NCBI GenBank assembly: GCA_937991945.1
Contig: CALKLO010000025.1
Span: forward strand, 1 to 64,000
Origin: an uncultured Granulosicoccus sp.
GTDB taxonomy: Bacteria; Pseudomonadota; Gammaproteobacteria; Granulosicoccales; Granulosicoccaceae
DNA length: 64,000 nucleotides
Reading direction: 5' to 3'
Below are positions 32,832 through 40,853 of this stretch, piece after piece. The notes beneath the pieces are model-generated. The model was not told the origin of the DNA, did no database searches, and saw only the letters and a list, made by a program, of their open reading frames with translations. The stretch's first letter is position 1. Every line of letters begins with the position of its first letter. The position numbers were made by a program, and so were the translations under genes.

Positions 32832-34330
32832 GTAAGAACCAGTGCGTCGCCTACCAGATGATGCAAACTGGTGACTTGCACGTCAGAGAGATTATGATGC
32901 GGTAAGACCGATGTCAGCTGTGTTTTACAAATGGCACAGATAGCCACAAGGTGAGTCACTTGGTCGGATGAAACAACGGCTTGTAATGCTTGCGCGCGAG
33001 GTAGGGCACCTTTGATGCGAACATCCATTAAGTCATCGGTAAGAAGGCCTCCCCCGCCACCACAACAAAAGGTAGCTTGCCCGGTAGTGTCCGCACTCAT
33101 ATCAACAAGCTTAGGGACACTAGCTGCGAGCAGTGCACGGGGTATCTTAAATTGCCCGCCATCAATATCGCCCATACCGGCACCACGAGCAACATTGCAT
33201 GAGTCGTGGTAAGTCACAACCACGTCAGCATTACGACTTGGGTCTAGTTGAATAATACCTTGCGTAAGCAGTTGGTGAGTCACCTCGCAAATATGTTCTG
33301 CTCGCGGATGCTCTGGTGATAAAAATTCCATTGGCCCGACGAGCGTATCGAGGAAACTGTAAGCAACGCGCCAAGCATGCCCACATTCACCAATCACAAT
33401 TCGCTTAACACCTAAGCCCATCGCTGCATGGCGAATGCGCAAAGCAATATCGCGCATGTGATCATGCTGCCCAGTAAACAAAGCAAAGTTTGCAGCCTCA
33501 GATGCCTCAGAGCTAAACGTCCATCGGATACCTGCCTGATGCAACACTTTTGCATAGCCAATCAACCCGTCGACATGCGGCTCAGCAAAAAAATCGGCAG
33601 ACGGTGTTACCACCAACATATCAGCGCCTTCATCGTCTAAAGGCAAACGAACCGCCACGCCTGTGTCCTCTAGAATGTCTTCTTCCAAACTTTGAAGTAC
33701 ATCGGCCAATGCTCGCGGCTTCATGCCTAAGTTGTTACCAATACTGTGAACTTTACCTATGATTTCTTGGGAGTACTGCTGGCCCAAACCAATGCTGGCT
33801 AGCACTTCCCTGCCCGCCATGGTGACCTCAGAGGTATCAATGCCCTTTGGGCAAAACACCGTACAGCGACGACACTCTGAGCATTGATGGAAATAGGTAT
33901 ACCAGTCTTGCAGTAATGATTTGTCTAAATTGCGTGCACCCACTAGCCACGGAAATAATCGTCCTGCCCACGTAAAGTAGCGTCGGTACACTGAGCGCAG
34001 CAGATCTTGTCTTGCCACCGGCATATTCTTCGGATCATGTGTGCCTAAAAAGTAATGACACTTGTCGGTGCACGCCCCACATTTTGTGCAGGTATCCATG
34101 AATACGCGCAGCCCACGTCGCGCCTTAAGCAATTGCCCTAAGCGCGCTATGGCCTTGTCATGCCAGTCATCGACTAAGGTGCCCGGCAGCCCTAGAGATT
34201 CTTGTATGTCAGCAGTCGCTTTTGCCGTTTGACTCGCAGCGCTGGCACCTTCCTGAATCAAGGGTATGACTCGATAGCGCCCCACCACTTGCGGGGTATC
34301 AACTACCGTGTTGTCGTTAGACAGCTTCAT
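32828..34330 (-). CDS. DsrK/HdrD-like iron-sulfur oxidoreductase
   Basis: A 500-residue soluble or membrane-attached electron-transfer subunit. Two [4Fe-4S] ferredoxin motifs are visible, 'CTKCGACTDKC' and 'CSECRRCTVFCPKG'. The C-terminal CCG domain holds 'YHDSCNVARG', 'FCCGGGGGLLTDD' and 'VAICAICKTQL', the ligand set for the noncubane-type cluster of HdrB/HdrD/DsrK, with spacings a little longer than the textbook range (43 and 40 residues by my count). In DsrMKJOP the DsrK subunit exchanges electrons with DsrC. Here DsrM-like and DsrC genes lie directly upstream with 4- and 35-base overlaps, so the same role is likely. There is no dsrJOP in the window. Confidence 0.85.
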   Translation of the reverse strand: MKLSNDNTVVDTPQVVGRYRVIPLIQEGASAASQTAKATADIQESLGLPGTLVDDWHDKAIARLGQLLKARRGLRVFMDTCTKCGACTDKCHYFLGTHDPKNMPVARQDLLRSVYRRYFTWAGRLFPWLVGARNLDKSLLQDWYTYFHQCSECRRCTVFCPKGIDTSEVTMAGREVLASIGLGQQYSQEIIGKVHSIGNNLGMKPRALADVLQSLEEDILEDTGVAVRLPLDDEGADMLVVTPSADFFAEPHVDGLIGYAKVLHQAGIRWTFSSEASEAANFALFTGQHDHMRDIALRIRHAAMGLGVKRIVIGECGHAWRVAYSFLDTLVGPMEFLSPEHPRAEHICEVTHQLLTQGIIQLDPSRNADVVVTYHDSCNVARGAGMGDIDGGQFKIPRALLAASVPKLVDMSADTTGQATFCCGGGGGLLTDDLMDVRIKGALPRAQALQAVVSSDQVTHLVAICAICKTQLTSVLPHHNLSDVQVTSLHHLVGDALVLT

Positions 34331-35064
34331 TGAGAAGGTTTGCCCTTAGAAGATGATCTAGCCGATGTATCACGCTCGTTAAGCGTTGGGCTAAATACGA
34401 TACCCACACCGTGCAACAATTTACTAATAGGAAAAACGAAAAACAGCAGCAGCACTAACACGAGATGAACGACTAACACCACACCATCGGGCAAAGCTTG
34501 CCATTGCAGTGTTAACGCGCCACGTAAAAACTCACCAACACCGAATGTGTCTACTGGCCACAAACGCTTTAACGCGACCCCAGACAAACCAATACTGATG
34601 AGCAGTAGCAAGTGCAAGTAATCGCTTGGTGTGGATATATAGCGATAGCGATCAACCACGATGCGTCTGATAAGCAACACGCACAACCCTAGCAACATAG
34701 CCAGTGCCGCCCAGCCACTCCACACAATAAAAGGCAGTAAACTTGAAGGGATGCTAGCGAAAAAAAATCGCACATGCATAATCAACACGAACAACAAGCC
34801 ATAGTGAAAAAACACACTGGCAAGCCAGGTGACTCTATTGGCTTTGGCCAAGGCGCGAAATAATACAATCTCTGCCAGCAAGCGAACCACAACACCATAG
34901 CGCGTGCGCGGTGCAGGCGTTAACGGTATGGGCAAAGGTGATGGTGTACTGGCCCATTGATACAACTTGAAACACGTTCCTAGTAGTGCCCACGCCACAA
35001 TGACGGTTAACGCAAGCCCTAACAGGAGATCAAACACAGCCAGTCGGTTTAGGTAGCCCTGCAT
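34327..35064 (-). CDS. DsrM/NarI-like membrane cytochrome b subunit
   Basis: A 245-residue integral membrane protein with about five helices. Histidines suitable for heme b sit in 'VFFHYGLLFVLIMHVRFFF', 'DYLHLLLLISIGLSG', 'VVHLVLVLLLFFVFPISKLLHG' and nearby. The NarI-type (nitrate reductase gamma) fold and its neighbour DsrK-like protein point to a DsrM-like quinone-reactive subunit rather than a nitrate reductase part: no narGHJ is present. ATG 35064 lies 35 bases inside the end of the DsrC gene, and the stop overlaps the DsrK-like start, so the three are translationally linked. The C-terminal tail is charged and cytoplasmic. Confidence 0.82.
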   Translation of the reverse strand: MQGYLNRLAVFDLLLGLALTVIVAWALLGTCFKLYQWASTPSPLPIPLTPAPRTRYGVVVRLLAEIVLFRALAKANRVTWLASVFFHYGLLFVLIMHVRFFFASIPSSLLPFIVWSGWAALAMLLGLCVLLIRRIVVDRYRYISTPSDYLHLLLLISIGLSGVALKRLWPVDTFGVGEFLRGALTLQWQALPDGVVLVVHLVLVLLLFFVFPISKLLHGVGIVFSPTLNERDTSARSSSKGKPSQ

Positions 35065-35356
35065 ATCGACACGCCTGCTTGGCTGGGCCTCGAGGAAACA
35101 GTTCGTATAGATACTTACTGTTGCCTTTTTCTTGGCCGTAGCGCTTGCCTATTTGCTTGGTCAATATGCGAATGGCAGGTGCTATCTCGTAATTTTCGTA
35201 ATATTCTTGTAAAAACGATATCACTTCCCAGTGCGCATCATCGAGGACAATGTCATCGGCAACAGCCAGCTCCAACGCTAGCTCGCGTGTCCAGTCACCC
35301 CTATTTTTTAGGTAACCCTCGTGATCCGTATCTACCGAGTCGATCAATGCGCTCAT
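35030..35356 (-). CDS. dsrC: DsrC/TusE family sulfur-carrier protein with both C-terminal cysteines
   Basis: A 108-residue small sulfur-relay protein. The core shows 'EGYLKNRGDWTRELALELA', 'DDAHWEVISFLQEYYENYEIAPAIRILTKQIGKRYG' and 'LYELFPRGPAKQACRYAGLPKPTGCV'. The last segment carries two cysteines with ten residues between them, the second penultimate. Family knowledge: true DsrC has both (CysB and CysA) and can form a disulfide or trisulfide in sulfite/sulfur chemistry, whereas TusE keeps only the penultimate one. This copy is therefore redox-type DsrC, consistent with the DsrM- and DsrK-like genes that follow. Its sulfur donor or acceptor enzyme is not in the window. Confidence 0.92.
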   Translation of the reverse strand: MSALIDSVDTDHEGYLKNRGDWTRELALELAVADDIVLDDAHWEVISFLQEYYENYEIAPAIRILTKQIGKRYGQEKGNSKYLYELFPRGPAKQACRYAGLPKPTGCV

Positions 35357-35370
35357 AGCTTGTGCTTTTT

Positions 35371-35730
35371 TTAATTGGCGAGCTTGAGGAGTACGTCGAC
35401 CAATTCGTCAGAGGTACCCAAGTAGTCAGTAATACGTATATCCATGTCTGGATACTGCACTTGCTTGATAGCGACTTGCTCTGGAATGTCGTCAGCGACA
35501 TGGGTTCCACGGGCAAGAAAATAAGGCACTACGCTTACGCTTGTGGCACCTTTTTGTATACATTTTTCAATACCGTCAGGAATATAGGGCTCACATAATT
35601 CCAGAAAAGCATGCTCAACAATGGGGACATCCGCAGATGCCTTAGCTGCCAAACGCTCAGTGAGCCGGCCAATTTCAAGGTTCGATTCAGCCCGTCGGCT
35701 ACCGTGGGCTACTAACAAAATAGATTTCAT
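35371..35730 (-). CDS. sirB: Sirohydrochlorin chelatase, small CbiX/SirB type
   Basis: A 119-residue class II chelatase that inserts iron (siroheme) or cobalt (cobamide) into sirohydrochlorin. The N-terminal active-site strand is 'ILLVAHGSRRAESNLEIGRL' with the conserved His, followed by 'VEHAFLELCEPYIPDGIEKCI' and 'VSVVPYFLARGTHVADDIPEQV', which carries the second His. Length fits a single-domain CbiX-short/SirB. The ATG overlaps the stop of the HisD-like gene by 4 bases, and dsrC follows after 14 bases. Because the organism also has cysG at 26194, this enzyme may supply siroheme specifically when the operon is expressed; a cobalamin role is less likely without cob/cbi neighbours. Confidence 0.92.
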   Translation of the reverse strand: MKSILLVAHGSRRAESNLEIGRLTERLAAKASADVPIVEHAFLELCEPYIPDGIEKCIQKGATSVSVVPYFLARGTHVADDIPEQVAIKQVQYPDMDIRITDYLGTSDELVDVLLKLAN

Positions 35731-37088
35731 ACTGCGTCTCCTTTTTTCATTCGCGCTACGGCTTCATCACGCAGTTCAGAGACTGCATTTGCATGGCCGT
35801 CGAAACCTTCATACGTAGCAAAACGATGTGTGTGCGGCGCCATTTCTGAATAACCAGACGCTGTCATGTGTCCGACAGAGCAAGTCTTCATAAAATCGTG
35901 CACACCCAACGGGGAGTGAGTTCGTGCCGCACCTGATGTCGGTAACACGCAGTTGGGCCCCATCATGTAGTTGGCAATAGAGCCTGCCGCATGTTCACCG
36001 AGTAAAATTTCACTCGCATTACGGATATGCGCTAGATGCTCATACGGTGTTTTTGACAACACTTGGCAATGCTCAGGTGCGTAGTCGTTGATGAAGGCGT
36101 AGGCAGCTTCAGGGCTATCCGCTAAAACAATGCCACCACGTTGACCGCTCAACACGGTGGACGAGTACCCTGCCAGCTTTTCATTTTGTTGATCCCAGTA
36201 ATCTGGGATAGCTTTGCGAACCGCCTCCGCGATGTCGCGGCTCCAGGTCACCAAGAATGAACTGCTGTCTGGACCGTGTTCCGACTCAATAGTCATATCT
36301 AAGGCGGCGATTAACGGGTTGGCCGTTTCATCGGCAAGAATGATGGTTTCACTGGGACCCGCTGGCAGACCTGGGTCTATTCGACCAACCAGTTTGCGTT
36401 TTGCCGCGACCAGCCAAGGGTTGCCTGGGCCGACAATTTTAAAGCACCGTGGCACGGTCGCGGTGCCGTAAGCCACAGCCGCCACTGCTTGCGCACCACC
36501 TGCTTTGAAAACGCGCTCGACCCCGGCAAGCCTTGCTGCAACCAACGTGGCAGGGTCGACGTCACCATCAGCTCCCGGTGGGGTCAAAATAATGGGCTCT
36601 GGCACCCCTGCAACCGATGCAGGAATAGCCGTCATTAGTGTTACTGAAGGGAACGAGCCTTTGCCGCGTGGTGAATAGCATGCAACGGAATCTATTGGCG
36701 TTGCGCGCTCGCCCACCAAAACACCTGGCCGGATTTCTTTCATCCACATTTCAGGCGGCAACTGAGCTTCGTGGAAACGACGAATATTGTCGGCTGAATA
36801 TTCTAAGGTTTCGATCATGGCCCGATCAACCTTATCAAACGCCTTGTCTATGTCCTGCCGGGTTGCCGCGATGGCATCAGCGGTTAAGGACTTAGCGCCA
36901 TCAAACTCTCGAGCAAATCGAGCTAGCGCTTCATCGCCTTCTGCGCGAACTGCCGCAATGATGGGTTCAACGCCTGCCAGAAAAGTGTCTAGGTCATCTT
37001 CGGCACGGCTTAATAGCTGCTCGTACTCATGATCCGCGAGTTTGGATAATTCGTGAAGGGCAACCTCAGGGTATTGACGATTCGACAT
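35727..37088 (-). CDS. Histidinol dehydrogenase-family protein, divergent paralogue
   Basis: A 453-residue NAD-dependent alcohol dehydrogenase of the HisD fold. The track start is 82 codons too early; ATG 37088 gives the natural N-terminus (SNRQYPEVALHELSKLA). Family blocks include 'PIDSVACYSPRGKGSFPSVTLMTAIPASVAGV', 'AVAYGTATVPRCFKIVGPGN' and 'GPSETIILADE', and the catalytic Glu-His pair is kept in 'INDYAPEHCQVLS'. Compared with E. coli HisD zinc ligands (Gln259, His262, Asp360, His419), the first reads Glu ('IESEHGPDSS') and the third Asn ('SIANYMMGP'). With no his genes nearby, histidine synthesis is unlikely. HpsN-type sulfopropanediol dehydrogenase is one possible relative. It is the first gene of the sirB-dsrC operon. 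Confidence 0.82.
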   Translation of the reverse strand: MSNRQYPEVALHELSKLADHEYEQLLSRAEDDLDTFLAGVEPIIAAVRAEGDEALARFAREFDGAKSLTADAIAATRQDIDKAFDKVDRAMIETLEYSADNIRRFHEAQLPPEMWMKEIRPGVLVGERATPIDSVACYSPRGKGSFPSVTLMTAIPASVAGVPEPIILTPPGADGDVDPATLVAARLAGVERVFKAGGAQAVAAVAYGTATVPRCFKIVGPGNPWLVAAKRKLVGRIDPGLPAGPSETIILADETANPLIAALDMTIESEHGPDSSSFLVTWSRDIAEAVRKAIPDYWDQQNEKLAGYSSTVLSGQRGGIVLADSPEAAYAFINDYAPEHCQVLSKTPYEHLAHIRNASEILLGEHAAGSIANYMMGPNCVLPTSGAARTHSPLGVHDFMKTCSVGHMTASGYSEMAPHTHRFATYEGFDGHANAVSELRDEAVARMKKGDAV

Positions 37089-37182
37089 AGCTAACCATTT
37101 AATGATGAAAACCGGGGGCTGTTTACACATAGCCCTAGAATCTGTGCGGTCTAACCCTCGCCGCTGACAGAATCGAGCCTCA

Positions 37183-37188
37183 AGTATA
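37183..37188 (-). promoter_or_regulatory. Possible -10 box for the HisD-like operon
   Basis: On the minus strand TATACT lies about 95 bases before ATG 37088, inside the 261-base region shared with the divergent FAD-oxidase gene. No good -35 is seen at the right distance, so use of an activator or an alternative promoter is possible. Confidence 0.25.
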
Positions 37189-37349
37189 CCTTTTCGTGCA
37201 CTTGCCCCCCAGCAAAGCCAACCATTGCTGCAACAAAGCTCTGTCGCCAAATTTTCACAGCAAATCAGCGTGCTAACATCGAGACACACAGTCAACTCAA
37301 TCGGTTCTTTAGCCGATAACAGACTTACGAACACTTAATCAGGTCCAAC

Positions 37350-38669
37350 GTGCAAAACTCTTCACAATCAGCCGCGGCCCAGCCCGGCTCAGTCCAGCAT
37401 ACCGATAGCTACTACGCGGCCTCCGCAAACAGCGCTCCAGAGCGCGAATCGCTGAAAGAGTCCATAGAAGCCGATGTTTGCGTGATTGGTGGCGGTTTTA
37501 GCGGCTTATCAGCAGCACTGCACCTTAGCGCGCAAGGTCGCCATGTGACGCTGCTAGAGGGAGCCCGAATTGGCTGGGGCGCATCTGGCCGAAATGGTGG
37601 CCAGCTGATCCACGGACTCAATGCCAGCTTAGAGACCGTAGGCAAGCGCTACGGACAAGAAGCCGCCAATTTTATTGGCAGCCTGGTTCAAGAAGGCGCC
37701 GGCGTCATTCGCCAGTTTGTACAAGAACACAATATAGAGTGCGACATTAAACAGCGCAGCATTTTCGCAGCCTTCAATGCTCGTCAAATACGCGACTTAG
37801 AACAAAAGCAAATTTTGTGGCGAAAGCACGGCATGGACGACCATGAAATGCTCGATAAAAATAGCATTCGAGATCACATCGGCTCTGATGCGTATTTAGG
37901 TGGCATGTTGGATCATTCCGGCGGGCATATTCACCCGCTCAATTTAGCGCTTGGCGAGGCAGCAGCCTTAGAAAAGCTGGGCGGAAAAATTTATGAACAA
38001 TCGCGCGTCACTCGGGTTGACTCTATAGAAACCAAACCGGTTGTCATCACTGACACTGGCGAGGTTCGTTGTAAAACGTTGGTAGTGTGTGGCAACGCGT
38101 ATCTAGGCAAGAGCATTCCCATGCTCGAACCGCGGGTTATGCCCGTGTCCACCCAAGTTATGGCAACCGAACCTCTATCCGATGAACTAGCCAATTCCCT
38201 GTTACCCAGTGATAGCTCCGTGGAGGATGTTCGCTACATTCTTGACTACTATCGCCTGTCTGCCGACAAGCGCATGTTGTGGGGCGGTGGCACGGTTTAC
38301 GGGGGTAGTGAGCCTTCAGATATCATCGCTAAACTGCGACCCAATATGGAAAAGATATTCCCCGAGTTGCAAGGGGTAGAAATATCTCATGCGTGGAGCG
38401 GCAATTTTGCATTAACGTTTACGCGTGTGCCGTTGCTAGGCAAGCTGGGGCCCGACTCCTACTACGCTATGGGCTACAGTGGACATGGCGTGACTGGCAC
38501 CCATTTATTCGGCAAGTTGCTTGCAGAAGCGGTAGGTGGCGACAGTTCTCGTTTTGATCGATTTGCAGCGCTTCCTTGGTACCCTTTTCCAGGTGGCCAA
38601 CGATTCAGAGCGCCCTACTCCACCGTTGGTTCTTGGTGGTATGGCCTACGGGACACTCTTGGAGTATAG
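37350..38669 (+). CDS. FAD-dependent amine oxidoreductase, PuuB-like (first copy)
   Basis: A 439-residue DAO-family flavoenzyme. The FAD-binding Rossmann motif is 'ADVCVIGGGFSGLSAALHL', followed by 'RIGWGASGRNGGQLIHG', the signature of gamma-glutamylputrescine oxidase-like proteins. 'LDHSGGHIHPLNLALGEAAALEKLG' and 'YSGHGVTGTHLFGKLLAEAV' are also conserved. GTG 37350 is preceded by AGGT. It begins a plus-strand operon with an amidotransferase (3 bases later), a glutamine-synthetase homologue and a second copy of the oxidase. The likely reaction is oxidation of a gamma-glutamylated amine to aldehyde, with H2O2 and ammonia released. The exact amine is unknown. Confidence 0.88.
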   Translation: MQNSSQSAAAQPGSVQHTDSYYAASANSAPERESLKESIEADVCVIGGGFSGLSAALHLSAQGRHVTLLEGARIGWGASGRNGGQLIHGLNASLETVGKRYGQEAANFIGSLVQEGAGVIRQFVQEHNIECDIKQRSIFAAFNARQIRDLEQKQILWRKHGMDDHEMLDKNSIRDHIGSDAYLGGMLDHSGGHIHPLNLALGEAAALEKLGGKIYEQSRVTRVDSIETKPVVITDTGEVRCKTLVVCGNAYLGKSIPMLEPRVMPVSTQVMATEPLSDELANSLLPSDSSVEDVRYILDYYRLSADKRMLWGGGTVYGGSEPSDIIAKLRPNMEKIFPELQGVEISHAWSGNFALTFTRVPLLGKLGPDSYYAMGYSGHGVTGTHLFGKLLAEAVGGDSSRFDRFAALPWYPFPGGQRFRAPYSTVGSWWYGLRDTLGV

Positions 38670-38672
38670 ATA

Positions 38673-39410
38673 GTGACTACAACTACATCACCCTCGCGAG
38701 TACGTCTTGGTGTCCTGCAAGCAGGTCGTGTACCCGAAGAGATGTCCGGCGAGCATGCGGACTACGATCAATTGTTTGTCAACCTGTTAGGCGAAAACGA
38801 ATTTGATTACCATCATTGGGCAGTGCTTGATGGCGACCTCCCCGACAGCATTGACGATGCAGATGCATGGTTAATAACCGGATCTCGATTCGGCGCTTAT
38901 GAAGACCATGATTGGATTCCACCCTTGGAGGATTTTATTCGCGATGTTTATGCATCAGACAAACCCATGGTAGGTATCTGTTTTGGTCATCAAATTATTG
39001 CTCAGGCGCTGGGTGGCAAAGTAGAAAAATTCAATGGTGGTTGGTCCGTTGGTCGTGTGGAATACTCGCTCGATAAAAACGTCTTTGGCGAACACAGTGC
39101 CGATGCCGCGAATCAAACGGCACTCCTTGCTTTCCACCAAGATCAAGTTGTGCAAGCTCCTGAAGAGGCGACAACCGTGGGCAGTACTGATTTTTGCAAA
39201 CACGCCGCCCTGCTCTACGGAAATCGTATGCTGACCATCCAGCCGCACCCAGAATTTTATTCGGAGTTCATTGGCGGACTACTGGTGGCCCGTCGCGATT
39301 TATTACCCAGCGATGTTAGAGACACCGCAGCTGCCACTTTGCATGACACTATTGTGCGCGAACCCATCGCGGCAACACTGCGCAACTTCCTAAAGCGGGA
39401 AAGCGCCTAG
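38673..39410 (+). CDS. Class I glutamine amidotransferase-like hydrolase
   Basis: A 245-residue GATase1 domain protein. The nucleophile elbow is 'MVGICFGHQIIAQALGGKVE' and the His-Glu pair lies in 'LTIQPHPEFYSEF', so the triad is complete. It resembles the stand-alone YfeJ-like branch more than PuuD (which has a different fold signature), but the context suggests hydrolysis of a gamma-glutamyl amide made by the neighbouring synthetase, the step that PuuD performs in E. coli. GTG 38673 has a GGAG eight bases upstream and lies 3 bases after the oxidase stop. Inference: it recovers glutamate at the end of the pathway. Confidence 0.85.
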   Translation: MTTTTSPSRVRLGVLQAGRVPEEMSGEHADYDQLFVNLLGENEFDYHHWAVLDGDLPDSIDDADAWLITGSRFGAYEDHDWIPPLEDFIRDVYASDKPMVGICFGHQIIAQALGGKVEKFNGGWSVGRVEYSLDKNVFGEHSADAANQTALLAFHQDQVVQAPEEATTVGSTDFCKHAALLYGNRMLTIQPHPEFYSEFIGGLLVARRDLLPSDVRDTAAATLHDTIVREPIAATLRNFLKRESA

Positions 39411-39457
39411 ACTTACAACACCCATAACTTAACGCTAACTAGCTGTGCGAAAAAACT

Positions 39458-40828
39458 ATGAGTACTAACTCGAAGTGGATGGAGCAACTTCCGGAAGCCT
39501 TTCATACCTGGCTAGACGGTCGACGAGTTGATGATGTGGAGTGTGTCGTTGCCGACCTTGCAGGCACGTCGCGTGGCAAAGCCATGCCGGCGAGAAAGTT
39601 TGCCCGTGCCGATGCTATGTATCTGCCCACCTCTATTTTCTATCAAACCATAACGGGTGAGTACGTTGACCTTGAAGACATGGAAGATCAATGGACTGAA
39701 TCTGATTTAGTCTTAACGCCTGATTTTTCTGCAGCAACTGCTGTTCCATGGTCGGACGATGTGACACTGCAAGTGGTTCACGACATCCACAATCAAGATG
39801 GCAGCCCAGTAGGTGTGGCGCCACGAAACGTACTCAAACGCGTTGTAAACGAATACTTAAAGGAAGGTTGGCGCCCCGTGGTTGCCCCTGAGTTGGAGTT
39901 CTATTTAACTAAACCGAATATCGACCCTAACCTGCCTGTCGAGCCACCTATCGGTCGTACCGGCAGACAAGGCATTGCCAAGCAAGCCTATTCTATGAGT
40001 GCCGTGGAAGAGTACGGGCCAGTCATTGACGATATCTATGACTTTGCCGAAGCTCAAGGGTTTGAAATAGACACCATCATTCAGGAAGGTGGCGCTGGCC
40101 AAATTGAAATCAACTTGCAACACGGTGACCCGATACATTTGGCGGACCAAGTCTTTTTTTACAAGAGACTCATTCGCGAAGCAGCGCTGCGCAACAACTG
40201 CTTTGCAACCTTCATGGCCAAGCCAATGGAAGAACAGCCTGGCAGTGCAATGCACATTCATCAAAGTGTCATTCGCACCTCAGATGGTAAGAATTTATTC
40301 AACACTGACGAAGACAAACCAACCGAACTTTTCTACGGTTTTCTGGCAGGTCAACAAGCACTAACTCCAGACATCCTGTGCATTTTGGCTCCCTATGTGA
40401 ATTCCTACCGACGATTCCGTCGCGATGACTCAGCACCTATCAACCTCGAATGGGGTTTTGATAACAGAACTACAGGCATTCGCGTGCCGTTGTCGAGCCC
40501 TGAAAGTCGTCGTGTCGAAAATCGCGTTGTGGGTATGGACGTTAATCCGTATCTTGCTATTGCAGCTAGCTTGGCCTGTGGACTCATCGGTATGCGTAAC
40601 AAGATGAAACCACGCGATGAAGTCAAGAGTGACGCCTACTCCCTACCGCATGATCTGCCTATTGACCTACCTAGGGCGTTAGATTTATTTAACGAGAGCC
40701 CTGAACTCAACGAACTATTGGGTAACGACTTTTGCAAACTCTATAGCGCCGTTAAACGCCAGGAATCAGATGCGTTTCTACAAGTCATCAGCCCTTGGGA
40801 ACGAGAACACTTACTGTTAAACGTGTAG
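39458..40828 (+). CDS. puuA: Glutamine synthetase-family gamma-glutamylamine synthetase (PuuA-like)
   Basis: A 456-residue GS-fold ligase that joins glutamate to an amine using ATP. The N-terminal beta-grasp ('DDVECVVADLAGTSRGKAMPA') precedes the catalytic domain with 'VVAPELEFYLTK', 'QEGGAGQIEINLQHGDP', 'AKPMEEQPGSAMHIHQSVI', 'INLEWGFDNRTTGIRVPLS' and 'ENRVVGMDVNPYLAIAASLA'. The absence of the adenylylation-site region of GlnA and the flanking FAD oxidases favour gamma-glutamylputrescine synthetase or a close relative such as a monoamine or ethanolamine ligase. It sits between the amidotransferase and the second oxidase. No puuC aldehyde dehydrogenase or GABA transaminase is in the window. 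Confidence 0.88.
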   Translation: MSTNSKWMEQLPEAFHTWLDGRRVDDVECVVADLAGTSRGKAMPARKFARADAMYLPTSIFYQTITGEYVDLEDMEDQWTESDLVLTPDFSAATAVPWSDDVTLQVVHDIHNQDGSPVGVAPRNVLKRVVNEYLKEGWRPVVAPELEFYLTKPNIDPNLPVEPPIGRTGRQGIAKQAYSMSAVEEYGPVIDDIYDFAEAQGFEIDTIIQEGGAGQIEINLQHGDPIHLADQVFFYKRLIREAALRNNCFATFMAKPMEEQPGSAMHIHQSVIRTSDGKNLFNTDEDKPTELFYGFLAGQQALTPDILCILAPYVNSYRRFRRDDSAPINLEWGFDNRTTGIRVPLSSPESRRVENRVVGMDVNPYLAIAASLACGLIGMRNKMKPRDEVKSDAYSLPHDLPIDLPRALDLFNESPELNELLGNDFCKLYSAVKRQESDAFLQVISPWEREHLLLNV

Positions 40829-40853
40829 GAAAGGCGACTTAACGATTGTTCAC

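Noticed and set aside
34327-35064. Respiratory nitrate reductase gamma subunit (narI)
   Set aside because: No narGHJ present; the overlap with dsrC and the DsrK-like gene points to a DsrM-like subunit.
35727-37088. Histidine biosynthesis gene hisD
   Set aside because: No other his genes nearby, two zinc-ligand positions changed, and the operon partners are sulfur and siroheme proteins.
35727-37334. 535-residue version of the HisD-like protein
   Set aside because: The first 82 residues are Cys/Trp-rich and unlike any HisD N-terminus; ATG 37088 starts at the expected place.
38673-39410. Calling the amidotransferase puuD
   Set aside because: Its active-site motif and length fit the YfeJ-like GATase1 group better; only the context is puuD-like.
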